This document shows, piece by piece, positions 18,987 to 28,380 of a stretch of 64,000 nucleotides of DNA (within the stretch, counting starts at the first letter, position 1; the number at the start of each line of letters is the position of its first letter). Origin of the DNA: Acidianus sp. HS-5 (GTDB lineage Archaea > Thermoproteota > Thermoprotei_A > Sulfolobales > Sulfolobaceae); NCBI RefSeq assembly GCF_021655615.1, contig NZ_AP025245.1:1736001-1800000 (forward strand), in the 5' to 3' direction. Below the pieces are notes generated by a model. That model made no database searches. It saw nothing but the letters and a program-made list of their open reading frames with translations, and was not told the DNA's origin. The position numbers and the translations under genes are program-made.

Positions 18987-19967
18987 ATGGAAGAAGAAAT
19001 CCTTTGGGCGGAGAAATATAGGCCGAAAAGTTTAGATGATATAGTTAATCAAAAGGACATAATTGAAAGATTAAAAAGATTTGTAAAAGAAAAGAACATG
19101 CCTCATCTACTTTTTGCCGGACCACCGGGCACTGGTAAAACTACTGCAGCGTTGGCGCTAGTTCACGATTTATACGGTGATTCGTATGAACAGTTCTTCT
19201 TGGAATTGAATGCCAGTGATGAAAGAGGAATTGATGTAATTAGGAATAAAGTTAAAGAATTTGCAAGGACAATGATTTCTTCATCTGTGCCTTTCAAAGT
19301 AATTTTACTTGATGAAGCAGATAACATGACTGCAGATGCTCAGCAAGCTTTAAGAAGAACCATGGAATTGTACACAGAATCCACTAGGTTTATATTAGCT
19401 TGTAATTACCTGAGCAAGATAATAGATCCAATACAATCAAGAACTGCACTCTTTAGATTTTATCCATTAAAGAAGGAGGACGTAGTAGGAAGACTTGAGT
19501 ACATATCAAAAGAAGAAAAAGTTGAATATGACGAAAAAGCATTAGAGACTATTTACGATATTACTATGGGCGATATGAGGAAAGCTATAAATACGCTTCA
19601 GGCAGCTTCCGCTTACGGTAAAGTCTCAGTAGAGACTGTATTTAAAGTTCTAGGACTAGCCCAACCTAAAGAAGTAAGAGATATGCTAAAACTTGCGTTA
19701 GCAGGAAAGTTCATGGAATCAAGAGATAAGCTAAGGTCTTTGATAGTCACTTATGGTTTATCTGGAGAGGATATAGTTAAACAACTTCATAGGGAATTAA
19801 CTTCTAATGAGTTACAAATTCCAGAAGAGCTGAGAGTGTTGTTAATGGATTACATTGGAGAAGTAGAATATAAAATAATAGAAGGAGCTGATGATGAAAT
19901 TCAGCTTTCTGCTTTACTAGCTAGGATTGCCATATATGGAAACAAGTATATAGGGTCTTCTAAATGA
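18987..19967 (+). CDS. rfcS: Replication factor C small subunit
   Basis: A 326-residue AAA+ clamp-loader subunit; four copies plus one RfcL load the PCNA ring on primed DNA. Walker A GPPGTGKT is at residues 45-52 and Walker B LLDEADNM near 110. The usual SRC arginine-finger motif reads SRTALFRF here, keeping the arginine. Sensor 2 region GDMRKAINTLQ is intact. It overlaps rfcL by four bases (ATGA). Confidence 0.97.
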   Translation: MEEEILWAEKYRPKSLDDIVNQKDIIERLKRFVKEKNMPHLLFAGPPGTGKTTAALALVHDLYGDSYEQFFLELNASDERGIDVIRNKVKEFARTMISSSVPFKVILLDEADNMTADAQQALRRTMELYTESTRFILACNYLSKIIDPIQSRTALFRFYPLKKEDVVGRLEYISKEEKVEYDEKALETIYDITMGDMRKAINTLQAASAYGKVSVETVFKVLGLAQPKEVRDMLKLALAGKFMESRDKLRSLIVTYGLSGEDIVKQLHRELTSNELQIPEELRVLLMDYIGEVEYKIIEGADDEIQLSALLARIAIYGNKYIGSSK

Positions 19968-21298
19968 CGTTACCTTGGATAATAAAGTATAGACCTAAAT
20001 CTTTAAATGATGTTGAAAATCAAGAAGATGTAAAGCAAGAATTAAAAAAATGGATTGAAAGTTGGCTATCTGGGAAGCCTGAAAATAAGGCTTTATTAAT
20101 CTACGGTCCTCCAGGAACTGGAAAAACCACTTTAGCACAAGCTTTAGCACATGATTATGGTTTAGAATTACTTGAAATGAATGCAAGTGACAGCAGGAAT
20201 TTAGAGGCAATAAAGAATACTGCTCAAAGAGCTGCAGTGAGCGGAAGTCTTTTCGGTACTAAAGGAAAATTAATTTTCCTTGATGAAGTTGACGGAATAA
20301 ATGCAAGACAAGACATGGGTGCAATACCTGCAATCGCAGAGCTTGTTCAGGAGACTAGGTACCCAGTGTTATTAGCCGCTAATGATCCTTGGGATCCTTC
20401 TTTAAGAGAATTACGAAGCCTCGCAAGAATGGTTGAAGTAAAGAAATTGGGAAAATATGCTTTGAGGAAAATTCTTGGAAAAATATGCACTTCCGAAAAA
20501 TTGCAGTGTGACAATGATGCTTTGGACGAAATTATAGAAATTAGTAACGGAGATGCCAGGTATGCTATTAATCTTTTAGAAGCTACTGCTGAAGGATTTA
20601 AGAAAATTACTTCGGAGAATGTAAAAGAATTTGCGAGAAGAAAGGAAAGTGAATTAGATCCTTTTGAAACTGTAAGAGGGGTATTTTGGGCAAGATATGC
20701 TTGGCAAGCAAAAAATGCAGTAACCAGTTCTCAAGTAGATTACGATTTACTCATGAAATGGTTTTCAGAAAATATACCCGTTCAATATGATAATATGGAA
20801 GATGTATATAGGGCTTATGATGCATTGTCTAGAGCTTCAATCTTCTTATCTAGAGCTAAGACTTCGAGTTGGGATATGCTAAGCTATACTTTTGATATGA
20901 TGGGGCCTGGAGTAGCTATGGCAGAAATTGAGAAACAGAATCCTGGCTGGAAACCTAAATGGAGAAAGTATCAGTTTCCTCAGACTATTCAAATGCTTTC
21001 TAAGTCCAGATATAATAGGGAGATTAGGGATAAGATAATCAGTAAAATAGCAGGGAAAATTCACTCTTCAGAAGAAAAAACCCTCAACGACGTGTATCCT
21101 CTTTTCTTGCAATTCTATGAGAAATATGAGAATAAATTAAGCCAAGATCTCGATTTATCTCCAGATGAAATTAACTTCTTAAACGAAATAACAGGAAAAT
21201 CGGAAGAAAGTGAAAAGAAGGTAGAAAGTAGAAAATCGACAACAACAAAAAGATACTATTCTGGAAGAAGATATACTACTAGGAAGAAGAGATCTTAA
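19964..21298 (+). CDS. rfcL: Replication factor C large subunit
   Basis: A 444-residue AAA+ protein with Walker A GPPGTGKT at residues 48-55, Walker B FLDEVD near 105 and a helical C-terminal collar. It completes the clamp loader with rfcS. The C-terminal tail is basic and tyrosine rich (KRYYSGRRYTTRKKRS), and I see no standard PCNA-interaction box of the QxxLxxFF type at the end. It converges with moaC by 20 bases. Confidence 0.96.
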   Translation: MTLPWIIKYRPKSLNDVENQEDVKQELKKWIESWLSGKPENKALLIYGPPGTGKTTLAQALAHDYGLELLEMNASDSRNLEAIKNTAQRAAVSGSLFGTKGKLIFLDEVDGINARQDMGAIPAIAELVQETRYPVLLAANDPWDPSLRELRSLARMVEVKKLGKYALRKILGKICTSEKLQCDNDALDEIIEISNGDARYAINLLEATAEGFKKITSENVKEFARRKESELDPFETVRGVFWARYAWQAKNAVTSSQVDYDLLMKWFSENIPVQYDNMEDVYRAYDALSRASIFLSRAKTSSWDMLSYTFDMMGPGVAMAEIEKQNPGWKPKWRKYQFPQTIQMLSKSRYNREIRDKIISKIAGKIHSSEEKTLNDVYPLFLQFYEKYENKLSQDLDLSPDEINFLNEITGKSEESEKKVESRKSTTTKRYYSGRRYTTRKKRS

Positions 21299-21728
21299 TT
21301 TTATTTACAACCCTTATTTCATCTATTTGAGTAGTTGTATATTGCCCTTCTTCATTTTTTTCATACTTCTTAACCATATCCCATACAGTTAACAATGCTA
21401 CGGATGTTGCAGTTAACGCTTCCATTTCAACTCCTGTCTTATAATGGGCTTTCACTTCCGTTTTTACATTGACCTTATCTTCATCTAACTCTACTTCGAC
21501 ATTTATTGACTCTAAAGGTATTGGATGACACATTGGTAATATTTCTGGAGTTTTCTTTGCAGCCATTATTCCTGCAACTTTAGCTACAGCAATTACGTCT
21601 CCTTTCTCTATTTCTCTTCTTTTGATCTTCTCTATAGTTTCCTTTTTTAATTTGATAGAACCTTCTGCTATAGCTATTCTGAGAACTGACTGTTTTTCAC
21701 TAATATCTACCATTCTTGCTTCTGTCAT
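21279..21728 (-). CDS. moaC: Cyclic pyranopterin monophosphate synthase
   Basis: A 149-residue MoaC, which with MoaA makes cyclic pyranopterin monophosphate, the first intermediate of molybdenum cofactor. The LPMCHPIPL motif and the helix HYKTGVEMEALTATS with the catalytic-site residues are intact. Its ATG overlaps the stop of the small winged-helix frame upstream, linking it to the orc1/cdc6 transcript. Other cofactor genes (mobB, moeA, mobA) lie at 46-48 kb. Confidence 0.96.
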   Translation of the reverse strand: MTEARMVDISEKQSVLRIAIAEGSIKLKKETIEKIKRREIEKGDVIAVAKVAGIMAAKKTPEILPMCHPIPLESINVEVELDEDKVNVKTEVKAHYKTGVEMEALTATSVALLTVWDMVKKYEKNEEGQYTTTQIDEIRVVNKIKISSS

Positions 21729-21966
21729 AAATCATCTAATTCTTCTAATAGGTTCTTTAAGATAATAATCTTTTGATTAGTGTAGTTTAATCTAACAATT
21801 TTAGATCTTTCACCTGCAAGTATTTCTACATATCCCTTTTCGCTTAAGTAGTCCAATTCTCTTTTTAAAACATTAAATTTTACTCTAGCTAATTTAGATA
21901 AATTTGATATTGGGAGATCTCCATATTTTATTAACGCATAGATAATTTTGAATCTTATAAAATCAT
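21725..21966 (-). CDS. Small winged-helix protein with an irregular start
   Basis: The frame between orc1/cdc6 and moaC codes for about 80 residues with a clear winged-helix pattern (KIIYALIKYGDLPISNLSKL, then RELDYLSEKGYVEIL) and ends in a TGA overlapping the moaC ATG. There is no in-frame ATG, GTG or TTG before the conserved part. An ATG overlapping the orc1/cdc6 stop (21966-21964) is one base out of frame; one extra T in the following TTTT run would join it as MIFIRFKIIYALIKYG. Alternatively an in-frame ATT at 21979 starts it. Either an assembly homopolymer error, a real frameshift or a rare start codon. Confidence 0.6.
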
Positions 21967-23210
21967 TTCTGCTCTGAATTCTTCAACGCCCCAATCAATT
22001 TTGTTACGTAATCATCTAATTCTTGGCTCGCAGGAAAGGTTAATGAAAGTAAAGTTGTCCTTCCTCTCATTCCTTTGCCGCTTTGTTGAGTATTAATTAC
22101 TCCCATTAGTTTTAATCTCCTCATGTATTCAAAGATCTGAGTATGCCTTCTAGGATCTACTTCTAATAATTCGCATAACCTAGAATATTCATCCTCAACT
22201 TCTCCTATTGGAAAAGCTTCTTTCCTTTCCCTTTTTGACAAGTTTATTAATGCTTTCACTAACAACATTGGATGTAACTCGAGGTAGCTTAATTCATCTA
22301 AAATTATACTAGCTTCTTCATTAAGCCTTGAATTAGCTTTTTTGGCATGTTCAACTGTAACAATAGGTGAACCTTCTGCATCAGCTATTCTCCCTGCTAA
22401 TTCTAAAGTTTCTATTGAAAGCCTAGCATTACCATTGCCTCCTTTATCGAAACCATTAATGTTTGAGATAAACTTAACGGAATCTTCTGTGACTGTCCCA
22501 TCATAAAACGCTATTTTAACTCTATCTTGTAAAATATCATATAATTCATTAGATTTGTAAGGTGGAAATTCTACTATATCCCTCGCTATATGGTCTCTTA
22601 CAGTTTTATCTAAGTTAGAAAGAGTAGTTAAATCTCTAATGATAAAAATGTAACTTACTCTTTTTACGTTAACTGCAAGTTCATCGTATAACCTTACTAT
22701 AAAATAGATATCTTCCTGCGGTGAAGAGTTGAGGAAGTAATCAAACTCGTCTAAGGTTATTATTACATACATGTTTCTTCTCTCTAAATACTCATGAATT
22801 ATTTTGAAGACTTCTTGCGAAGATAATCCTCTAGGAGGTATTGATAATTTTAATTGTTCTGCTATCTTCATGGTAATTAGATATAGAGTTCTTTCTCTGT
22901 GACAATTTACGTGAACGTATTCTACTTTAATTCCTCTATTTTTAACCTGGTCCGCAAAAGCTTTGCCAAAAATTCTTGCAGTTACTGTTTTTCCAGTACC
23001 AGTTCTTCCTGTTATAACTACTCTAACTGACGATTTTCCAGGCTCACTAACTATATCTCTAAATGCTATTGTTAATTCCTTTAGTTTGTCCTCCCTATGA
23101 GGCAATCTGTCTGGAATGTAATCTGGAGTTAATTTAGATCCATCTTTCAATACGCTAGGTGAGTTTAAACTGTTATTTATTATATCGCTAGGTAAAGCCA
23201 TAACTTTCAC
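21963..23210 (-). CDS. Orc1/Cdc6 protein, Orc1-2 (Cdc6-2) type
   Basis: A 415-residue initiator-family AAA+ ATPase. Walker A GRTGTGKT lies near residue 67, Walker B ITLDEFDYF near 150, and a C-terminal winged helix spans about 325-405. The neighbourhood (rfc, gins23, mcm) matches Cdc6-2/Orc1-2 of Sulfolobus, which acts in the DNA-damage response as a transcription regulator rather than at an origin. The frame starts with GTG 23210; ATG 23201 is also possible. A TATA-like AAAATATAAG lies about 45 bases upstream. No origin-like repeats were seen around it. Confidence 0.9.
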   Translation of the reverse strand: MKVMALPSDIINNSLNSPSVLKDGSKLTPDYIPDRLPHREDKLKELTIAFRDIVSEPGKSSVRVVITGRTGTGKTVTARIFGKAFADQVKNRGIKVEYVHVNCHRERTLYLITMKIAEQLKLSIPPRGLSSQEVFKIIHEYLERRNMYVIITLDEFDYFLNSSPQEDIYFIVRLYDELAVNVKRVSYIFIIRDLTTLSNLDKTVRDHIARDIVEFPPYKSNELYDILQDRVKIAFYDGTVTEDSVKFISNINGFDKGGNGNARLSIETLELAGRIADAEGSPIVTVEHAKKANSRLNEEASIILDELSYLELHPMLLVKALINLSKRERKEAFPIGEVEDEYSRLCELLEVDPRRHTQIFEYMRRLKLMGVINTQQSGKGMRGRTTLLSLTFPASQELDDYVTKLIGALKNSEQK

Positions 23211-23246
23211 TCATACGATATTTTAGTAGTAATACCTTATATTTTA

Positions 23247-23735
23247 TTAGAGAGAGTTAACCGAAACTTTTTCCTGACCTTTTCTCATTAAAGAAAGATA
23301 AGCATAGTCTCCTATTAAATTCACAAATAGAATATAATCTGGATTTTTGTAATCCACTTCTATTTTTCCTTTCATTTTTAAGCCTATTCCAATTTCTATT
23401 GACCTACAGTCTACCTGCTTATTACCTCGACTGATACATTCTACATAAAATTTTTTGATTTTTTTAGAAAGTAGTAATTCTTCTGCGTCATTGAAAACTT
23501 CTGATAGTTTACTTATCTTATTAACAATAAATATCCTGCCCATACACGCTGGTGGTGCAGAAATTATTAGACCGTAGGCCTCGAGAGGAGAAAGCTTAGA
23601 GCAAACTAGAAAAACGTTCTGTTTTACCTCATTCACATCGGCACTATCATCTTTTATTAGAAGTCTATCAAGTATCTCCATCTTACATTTCTTTCCCTTT
23701 CCTGCTAACGCGGTAATAATCAGCTTAGGTTCCAT
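23247..23735 (-). CDS. THUMP-domain protein
   Basis: Starting at ATG 23735 the product has 162 residues. Its C-terminal half (FYVECISRGNK, then GIGLKMKGKIEVDYKNPDY) has the strand-helix pattern of a THUMP domain, used for RNA binding in tRNA-modifying enzymes. The N-terminal region resembles the NFLD of Tan1-like proteins, partners of tRNA acetyltransferase; this is inference. A longer frame to 23888 runs through gins23 on the other strand and is rejected. Divergent from gins23 with a 34-base gap. Confidence 0.7.
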   Translation of the reverse strand: MEPKLIITALAGKGKKCKMEILDRLLIKDDSADVNEVKQNVFLVCSKLSPLEAYGLIISAPPACMGRIFIVNKISKLSEVFNDAEELLLSKKIKKFYVECISRGNKQVDCRSIEIGIGLKMKGKIEVDYKNPDYILFVNLIGDYAYLSLMRKGQEKVSVNSL

Positions 23736-23769
23736 ATTGTTATTAAGCATAAAATCAAATATAGAATAT

Positions 23770-24309
23770 ATGTTTAAAGTGCTACTTAGAGCCTTAAATA
23801 AGTTGCAATTGACAGAGAGGAAAAAAATTATGGTATTTGATGATATAGGTCCCTTAGATTTAGGATTTACAGAAATTTCATTATCCAAAGGAAGTGAAGA
23901 TGAAATACCATTATGGCTTGCTCAAAACTTGGAAAAGAAAAATCTTGTTAAGATTACTTCAATAAGTACAGAAGAGCTGGGTAAATTACTTTTCCAAGAA
24001 AAGCAGAGTTCGACTACTCCTGCTTCCTTAGTTAAAACTTATCCAGACATTTATTTTAGGGTAAAAAAGCTTGAAGAAGAGCTTAAAGGAAAAGGAATTG
24101 ACGGATTGGAAGAACTAAAGAAAGTAAAAAGTATGATCAATGAAATTTCATTAATTAGATTAAGGAAAATTATACAATTGGCATCTTTAAGCATAAATGA
24201 CCAAACACTTATAAGTAAAATGACAAAAGAAGAATATTTGGCATACTTAAGTATGAAGAAAATTATAAGCTCATTTTATGGTGATGTAATTGGAAGCTCA
24301 ACAAATTGA
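23770..24309 (+). CDS. GINS complex subunit Gins23
   Basis: A 179-residue protein from ATG 23770; a TTG at 23737 would lie inside the divergent gene's promoter. Features are an N-terminal beta strand-rich B domain (FDDIGPLDLGF), then helices with EIPLWLAQNLEKKNLV, and a helical C-terminus. Position directly before mcm with a 20-base overlap is the known crenarchaeal arrangement. Gins23 joins Gins15 and binds MCM in the replicative helicase complex. Confidence 0.85.
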   Translation: MFKVLLRALNKLQLTERKKIMVFDDIGPLDLGFTEISLSKGSEDEIPLWLAQNLEKKNLVKITSISTEELGKLLFQEKQSSTTPASLVKTYPDIYFRVKKLEEELKGKGIDGLEELKKVKSMINEISLIRLRKIIQLASLSINDQTLISKMTKEEYLAYLSMKKIISSFYGDVIGSSTN

Positions 24310-26350
24310 TTTACCAACTGAGTTTGAGAACTTTATTAAGAACTTCAAAGATTCTACTGGAAATTATAAATATATGAATCAATTGAATGAAATGATAGCT
24401 TACAGAAAGAAAAGCCTTCTACTAGATTTTGCAGACATGTATTCTTACAATGATAAAATTGCTACAGAAATAATTGTCAATCCATTGTATACTCTTAAAA
24501 TTCTTGACGACAAACTAGTTAAAATAATTTCGGAAATTGATCCCACATATCCTGACGAAGTTGAAAGAGTTCACGTTAGGTTAATTAATCTTCCCAGAAC
24601 TATAGAATTAAGAAAGATAAGAAGTAATTATATTAATAAACTTATTACAGTTGAAGGAATACTTACCAAACAAACTCCCGTTAAAGAGAGAGCTTATAAG
24701 GTAGTGTTTAAACACGCTCACCCTGACTGCAACCAAGAATTTGAATGGCCAGAAGGAGACGAGGAAATGGATGAGTTAATAAAAACTCCCACTATATGTC
24801 CATTGTGCGGAAAACCAGGACAATTCGAGATAGTTGCGGAAAAAACTAAGCTAACAGATTGGCAAAAAGTTATATTACAAGAGAGACCAGAAGAAGTTCC
24901 TCCTGGACAATTACCTAGACAATTAGAAGTTGTCCTAGAAGATGATTTAGTTGACTCTGCGAGACCTGGAGACAGAGTAAAAATAACTGGAATTCTTTTA
25001 ATCAAACAAGATTCCATAGTAAAAAGAGGAAGTAGAGCAGTTTTCGACGTTTACATGAAAGCTTTAAGTATAGAGGTTTCACAAAAAGTCTTAGACGAAG
25101 TAGAAATAACAGATGATGATAAGAAAAAAATTGAAGATTTTGCTAAAGATCCTTGGATAAAACAGAAAATTATATCCTCAATAGCACCTTCAATTTTTGA
25201 CCATTGGGAAATAAAAGAGGCCATAGCTTTAGCCTTATTTGGCGGAGTACCAAGAATAATGCCAGATGGAACTAGGATAAGAGGAGACATACACGTCCTC
25301 ATAATAGGAGATCCAGGTACTGCAAAATCACAGATTTTGCAATTTGCTGCGAGAGTTGCGCCCAGGTCAGTTTATACTACAGGGAAAGGTGCAACTGCGG
25401 CTGGTTTAACTGCTGCAGTAGTTAGAGAAAAGAATAGCGGAGATTATTACTTGGAAGCTGGAGCTTTAGTATTAGCGGATGGAGGAATTGCAGTAATAGA
25501 CGAAATAGATAAGATGAGAGAAGAGGATAGAGTGGCAATCCACGAAGCAATGGAGCAACAAACAGTTTCAATAGCAAAAGCAGGCATTGTAGCAAAACTT
25601 AATGCGAGAGCTACGATCATCGCTGCAGGTAACCCAAAATTCGGAAGATACATTGCAGAAAGGGGAATTTCAGAAAATATTGATTTACCTCCTACCATAC
25701 TATCTAGGTTTGATTTAATATTCATATTAGTGGATAAACCTGGTGATGAAGATCAAAGACTAGCTTCTCACATTTTAGATATGCATGGCGGGAAATCCGT
25801 AAAAGATATTGTTACAGTAGATTTACTCAAGAAATATATTGCCTACGCTAGGAAATACGTAAACCCAGAATTATCAGAGGAAGCGAAGCAATTATTAGCA
25901 GACTTCTACGTTGAAATGAGGAAAAAGAGCAGTGAATCACCAGATTCGCCAATACTCATAACGCCTAGACAACTTGAGGCATTAATTAGATTATCTGAGG
26001 CATATGCAAGGATGGCATTAAGAAGGATAGTGACTAAAGAGGATGCTGAAAATGCAATAAATATAATGAGAATATTTCTAGAAAAAGTTGGAATCGACGT
26101 AGAGTCTGGAGCTATGGACATTGATACTATAATGACTGGAAAGCCTAAGAGCGCAAGAGAAAAGATGGTAAAGATAATGGAAATAATAGACTCGCTCTCA
26201 GGATCTGAAGGTTGTGCAAAGTTAAGGGAAATAGTTAAAGAAGCTGAAAGAGAAGGAATAGAAAGGCAAAGCACTGAAAAATTAATTTCCGATATGAAAA
26301 AGAGCGGATTGATCTACGAGACTAAACCAGAATGTTACAAGAAAGTCTAA
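24290..26350 (+). CDS. mcm: Replicative DNA helicase MCM
   Basis: A 686-residue MCM with the N-terminal helical and OB domains, a zinc site (HPDC near residue 144, then CPLCGKPG), Walker A GDPGTAKSQ near residue 341, Walker B IDEID, arginine finger LSRFD and a C-terminal winged helix ending CYKKV. It unwinds DNA 3' to 5' as a hexamer. The start is TTG at 24290, supported by a GGTGAT Shine-Dalgarno-like site five bases upstream inside gins23. It matches Saccharolobus solfataricus MCM over its full length from memory. Confidence 0.97.
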   Translation: MEAQQIDLPTEFENFIKNFKDSTGNYKYMNQLNEMIAYRKKSLLLDFADMYSYNDKIATEIIVNPLYTLKILDDKLVKIISEIDPTYPDEVERVHVRLINLPRTIELRKIRSNYINKLITVEGILTKQTPVKERAYKVVFKHAHPDCNQEFEWPEGDEEMDELIKTPTICPLCGKPGQFEIVAEKTKLTDWQKVILQERPEEVPPGQLPRQLEVVLEDDLVDSARPGDRVKITGILLIKQDSIVKRGSRAVFDVYMKALSIEVSQKVLDEVEITDDDKKKIEDFAKDPWIKQKIISSIAPSIFDHWEIKEAIALALFGGVPRIMPDGTRIRGDIHVLIIGDPGTAKSQILQFAARVAPRSVYTTGKGATAAGLTAAVVREKNSGDYYLEAGALVLADGGIAVIDEIDKMREEDRVAIHEAMEQQTVSIAKAGIVAKLNARATIIAAGNPKFGRYIAERGISENIDLPPTILSRFDLIFILVDKPGDEDQRLASHILDMHGGKSVKDIVTVDLLKKYIAYARKYVNPELSEEAKQLLADFYVEMRKKSSESPDSPILITPRQLEALIRLSEAYARMALRRIVTKEDAENAINIMRIFLEKVGIDVESGAMDIDTIMTGKPKSAREKMVKIMEIIDSLSGSEGCAKLREIVKEAEREGIERQSTEKLISDMKKSGLIYETKPECYKKV

Positions 26351-26562
26351 CTTCTCTTATATATTGTTTCTGGATACCACATTATCCATGCGGACACTTG
26401 TTTTATTAAATCATAAGCTTCTTCCCATCCACTTAATCCTAAGTCTTTTGCTAGCTCTTCTAACGTTATCTGTGTTCTGACGTATTTGTTTAGCACCTTT
26501 ACTGCATCATCATTTATTTCTACTTCTCTACCGCTTGAGAGCTTAATTTTTATTGGATCCAT
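26347..26562 (-). CDS. Small conserved protein of unknown function
   Basis: A 71-residue soluble protein with a beta-rich N-terminus (IKIKLSSGREVEIND) and a helical second half (LEELAKDLGLSGWEEAYDLI) that could form a small helix-turn-helix. It converges on mcm with a four-base overlap and stands alone. I do not know its function; its retention next to mcm suggests a conserved gene. Confidence 0.6.
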   Translation of the reverse strand: MDPIKIKLSSGREVEINDDAVKVLNKYVRTQITLEELAKDLGLSGWEEAYDLIKQVSAWIMWYPETIYKRS

Positions 26563-26990
26563 AAACTTAAATTTTACGTTTAATATAAATGTTTTTTCAT
26601 GCCCACTAACCTCCTCATGCCCTAAACAGTAGACCCAAAATCATTTCGCAAATATAAACTCAATACCAAGTTCCTTTTTCTAATCATAAGTGAAAGAATA
26701 TACGTCATTATACTCAGATTTAGAAGTATTAAGAATAATGTATCAATAATTATAATAAATAAAACATTTTTCATATTTGTATCGTATTATTTTCTGATAT
26801 TGCGATAATATCCCTCAGTTCACCTGTGGAAATATAAAAAATCTAACACTTAGAAATCTCTAAAAATTTTCGTAAAAACAACTATCCAATCGCACTAAAT
26901 TCCTATAGATTATTATTAGTAGATGAAAATTATTTTTACTAATCAGATTTTGAGTCTACCGTAAAAAGGCGAGGTTTGTCGTTAGTTTTA
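26563..26990. other. 428-bp intergenic region without a recognisable gene
   Basis: AT-rich sequence between the small gene at 26347 and the membrane gene at 26991. The promoter of the 26347 gene lies in 26563-26610. I find no open frame of useful size, no tRNA and no complete C/D box set. Two short repeats of GGGCATGA occur on the minus strand near 26600-26630 with no clear meaning. Confidence 0.5.
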
Positions 26991-27326
26991 TCAAATGTTA
27001 TGCATGATGTTAGTAACATCGCTTACTCCATAGAGATCCCATATTAGAATTGTAAGGATTATAAGTGCAAATAGCACACTAACAACTCCGAACTCAAATT
27101 GTTTCCTCTCTATTAAATATACTCCAACAAGAACTAATGCGATTAATATTATCCCTGCGTCGAGGTAAGTTACTCCTGCAGGAGCTCCTCCATTTGAGTA
27201 CGTGATAGGTGAGATATAATAAGGTATTGCTAATACTCCCATTATTCCCATCATAATTAGCACTATCAGAATTATTATAACATAACTACTTAGAATTTCT
27301 GAGTAAAGCTTGTTTGTATTTCCCAT
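26991..27326 (-). CDS. Three-helix membrane protein, unknown
   Basis: From ATG 27326 the product has 111 residues with hydrophobic segments near 15-38, 57-72 and 80-100. A GTG at 27341 would add five residues and overlap carS by seven bases. No family is recognised. It follows carS on the same strand without a gap and may be part of that operon, perhaps with a membrane-lipid related role, which is only positional inference. Confidence 0.55.
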   Translation of the reverse strand: MGNTNKLYSEILSSYVIIILIVLIMMGIMGVLAIPYYISPITYSNGGAPAGVTYLDAGIILIALVLVGVYLIERKQFEFGVVSVLFALIILTILIWDLYGVSDVTNIMHNI

Positions 27327-27334
27327 ACATAAAC

Positions 27335-27810
<476 letters not shown>

Positions 27811-27829
<19 letters not shown>

Positions 27830-28362
27830 CCTATAACACCTTTATCTGTTATCTTAAATTTACACTCCCTTAAATTACCTATTAAATAATTCTTAGTTAC
27901 CCTTATTACATCATCTGAAAAATATCTCATGAATTTTTCACCGCTGACCTTATTATTCATTGACATTTGCCAAGTTATTATTATCCTTTTGTATTTAGAA
28001 AATTCCTTAAGAAAAATTAAGGGCTGAATTAAATCAATGGTTTTTCTATTTAGTCTATAAAAAGTGTTAATAGAATCTACTACGATAAGTTCAGGCTGAA
28101 GTTCAATACTCTTGATGATGTTTTCTATCACTTCGTCTGCACTATTTGCCTCCACAAAAAAGGTATTTTTACTTACAAAAGACATCCTATCTACTCTAGC
28201 TTCGTAAGACTTTCCTTGAGTAGAAATATATATTGAAGGTGTTATTTCTTCAAGAATTTGCAAAGCTACTGCAGTCTTTCCACTACCTGCAGTACCGTAA
28301 AATGAGATTAAATTACCATTTTTGAAAACAAACTCGCTTAACTTACAATGCTTATATTCCAC
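27811..28362 (-). CDS. RadA paralog (RecA-superfamily ATPase)
   Basis: A 183-residue single-domain RecA-fold protein. Walker A GTAGSGKT is at residues 23-30 and Walker B ELIVVDSIN near 95; there is no N-terminal helix-hairpin-helix domain. It resembles the crenarchaeal RadA paralogs that assist homologous recombination; position near mcm and tmk suggests orthology to the SSO0777 type, from memory. Divergent from the gene at 28381. Confidence 0.82.
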
Positions 28363-28380
28363 TAAGTATAATTTTTAATT

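Noticed and set aside
21963..23250. Replication origin next to orc1/cdc6
   Set aside because: No origin recognition repeats or strongly AT-rich unwinding region were seen, and this Orc1-2 type is not known to sit at an origin.
23736..23888. N-terminal extension of the THUMP protein on the minus strand
   Set aside because: It runs antisense through the well-supported start of gins23; ATG 23735 gives a complete protein and a normal divergent promoter.
24718..26274. Long open frames antisense to mcm
   Set aside because: They mirror the codon bias of mcm, show no protein-like motifs and lie wholly inside a certain gene.
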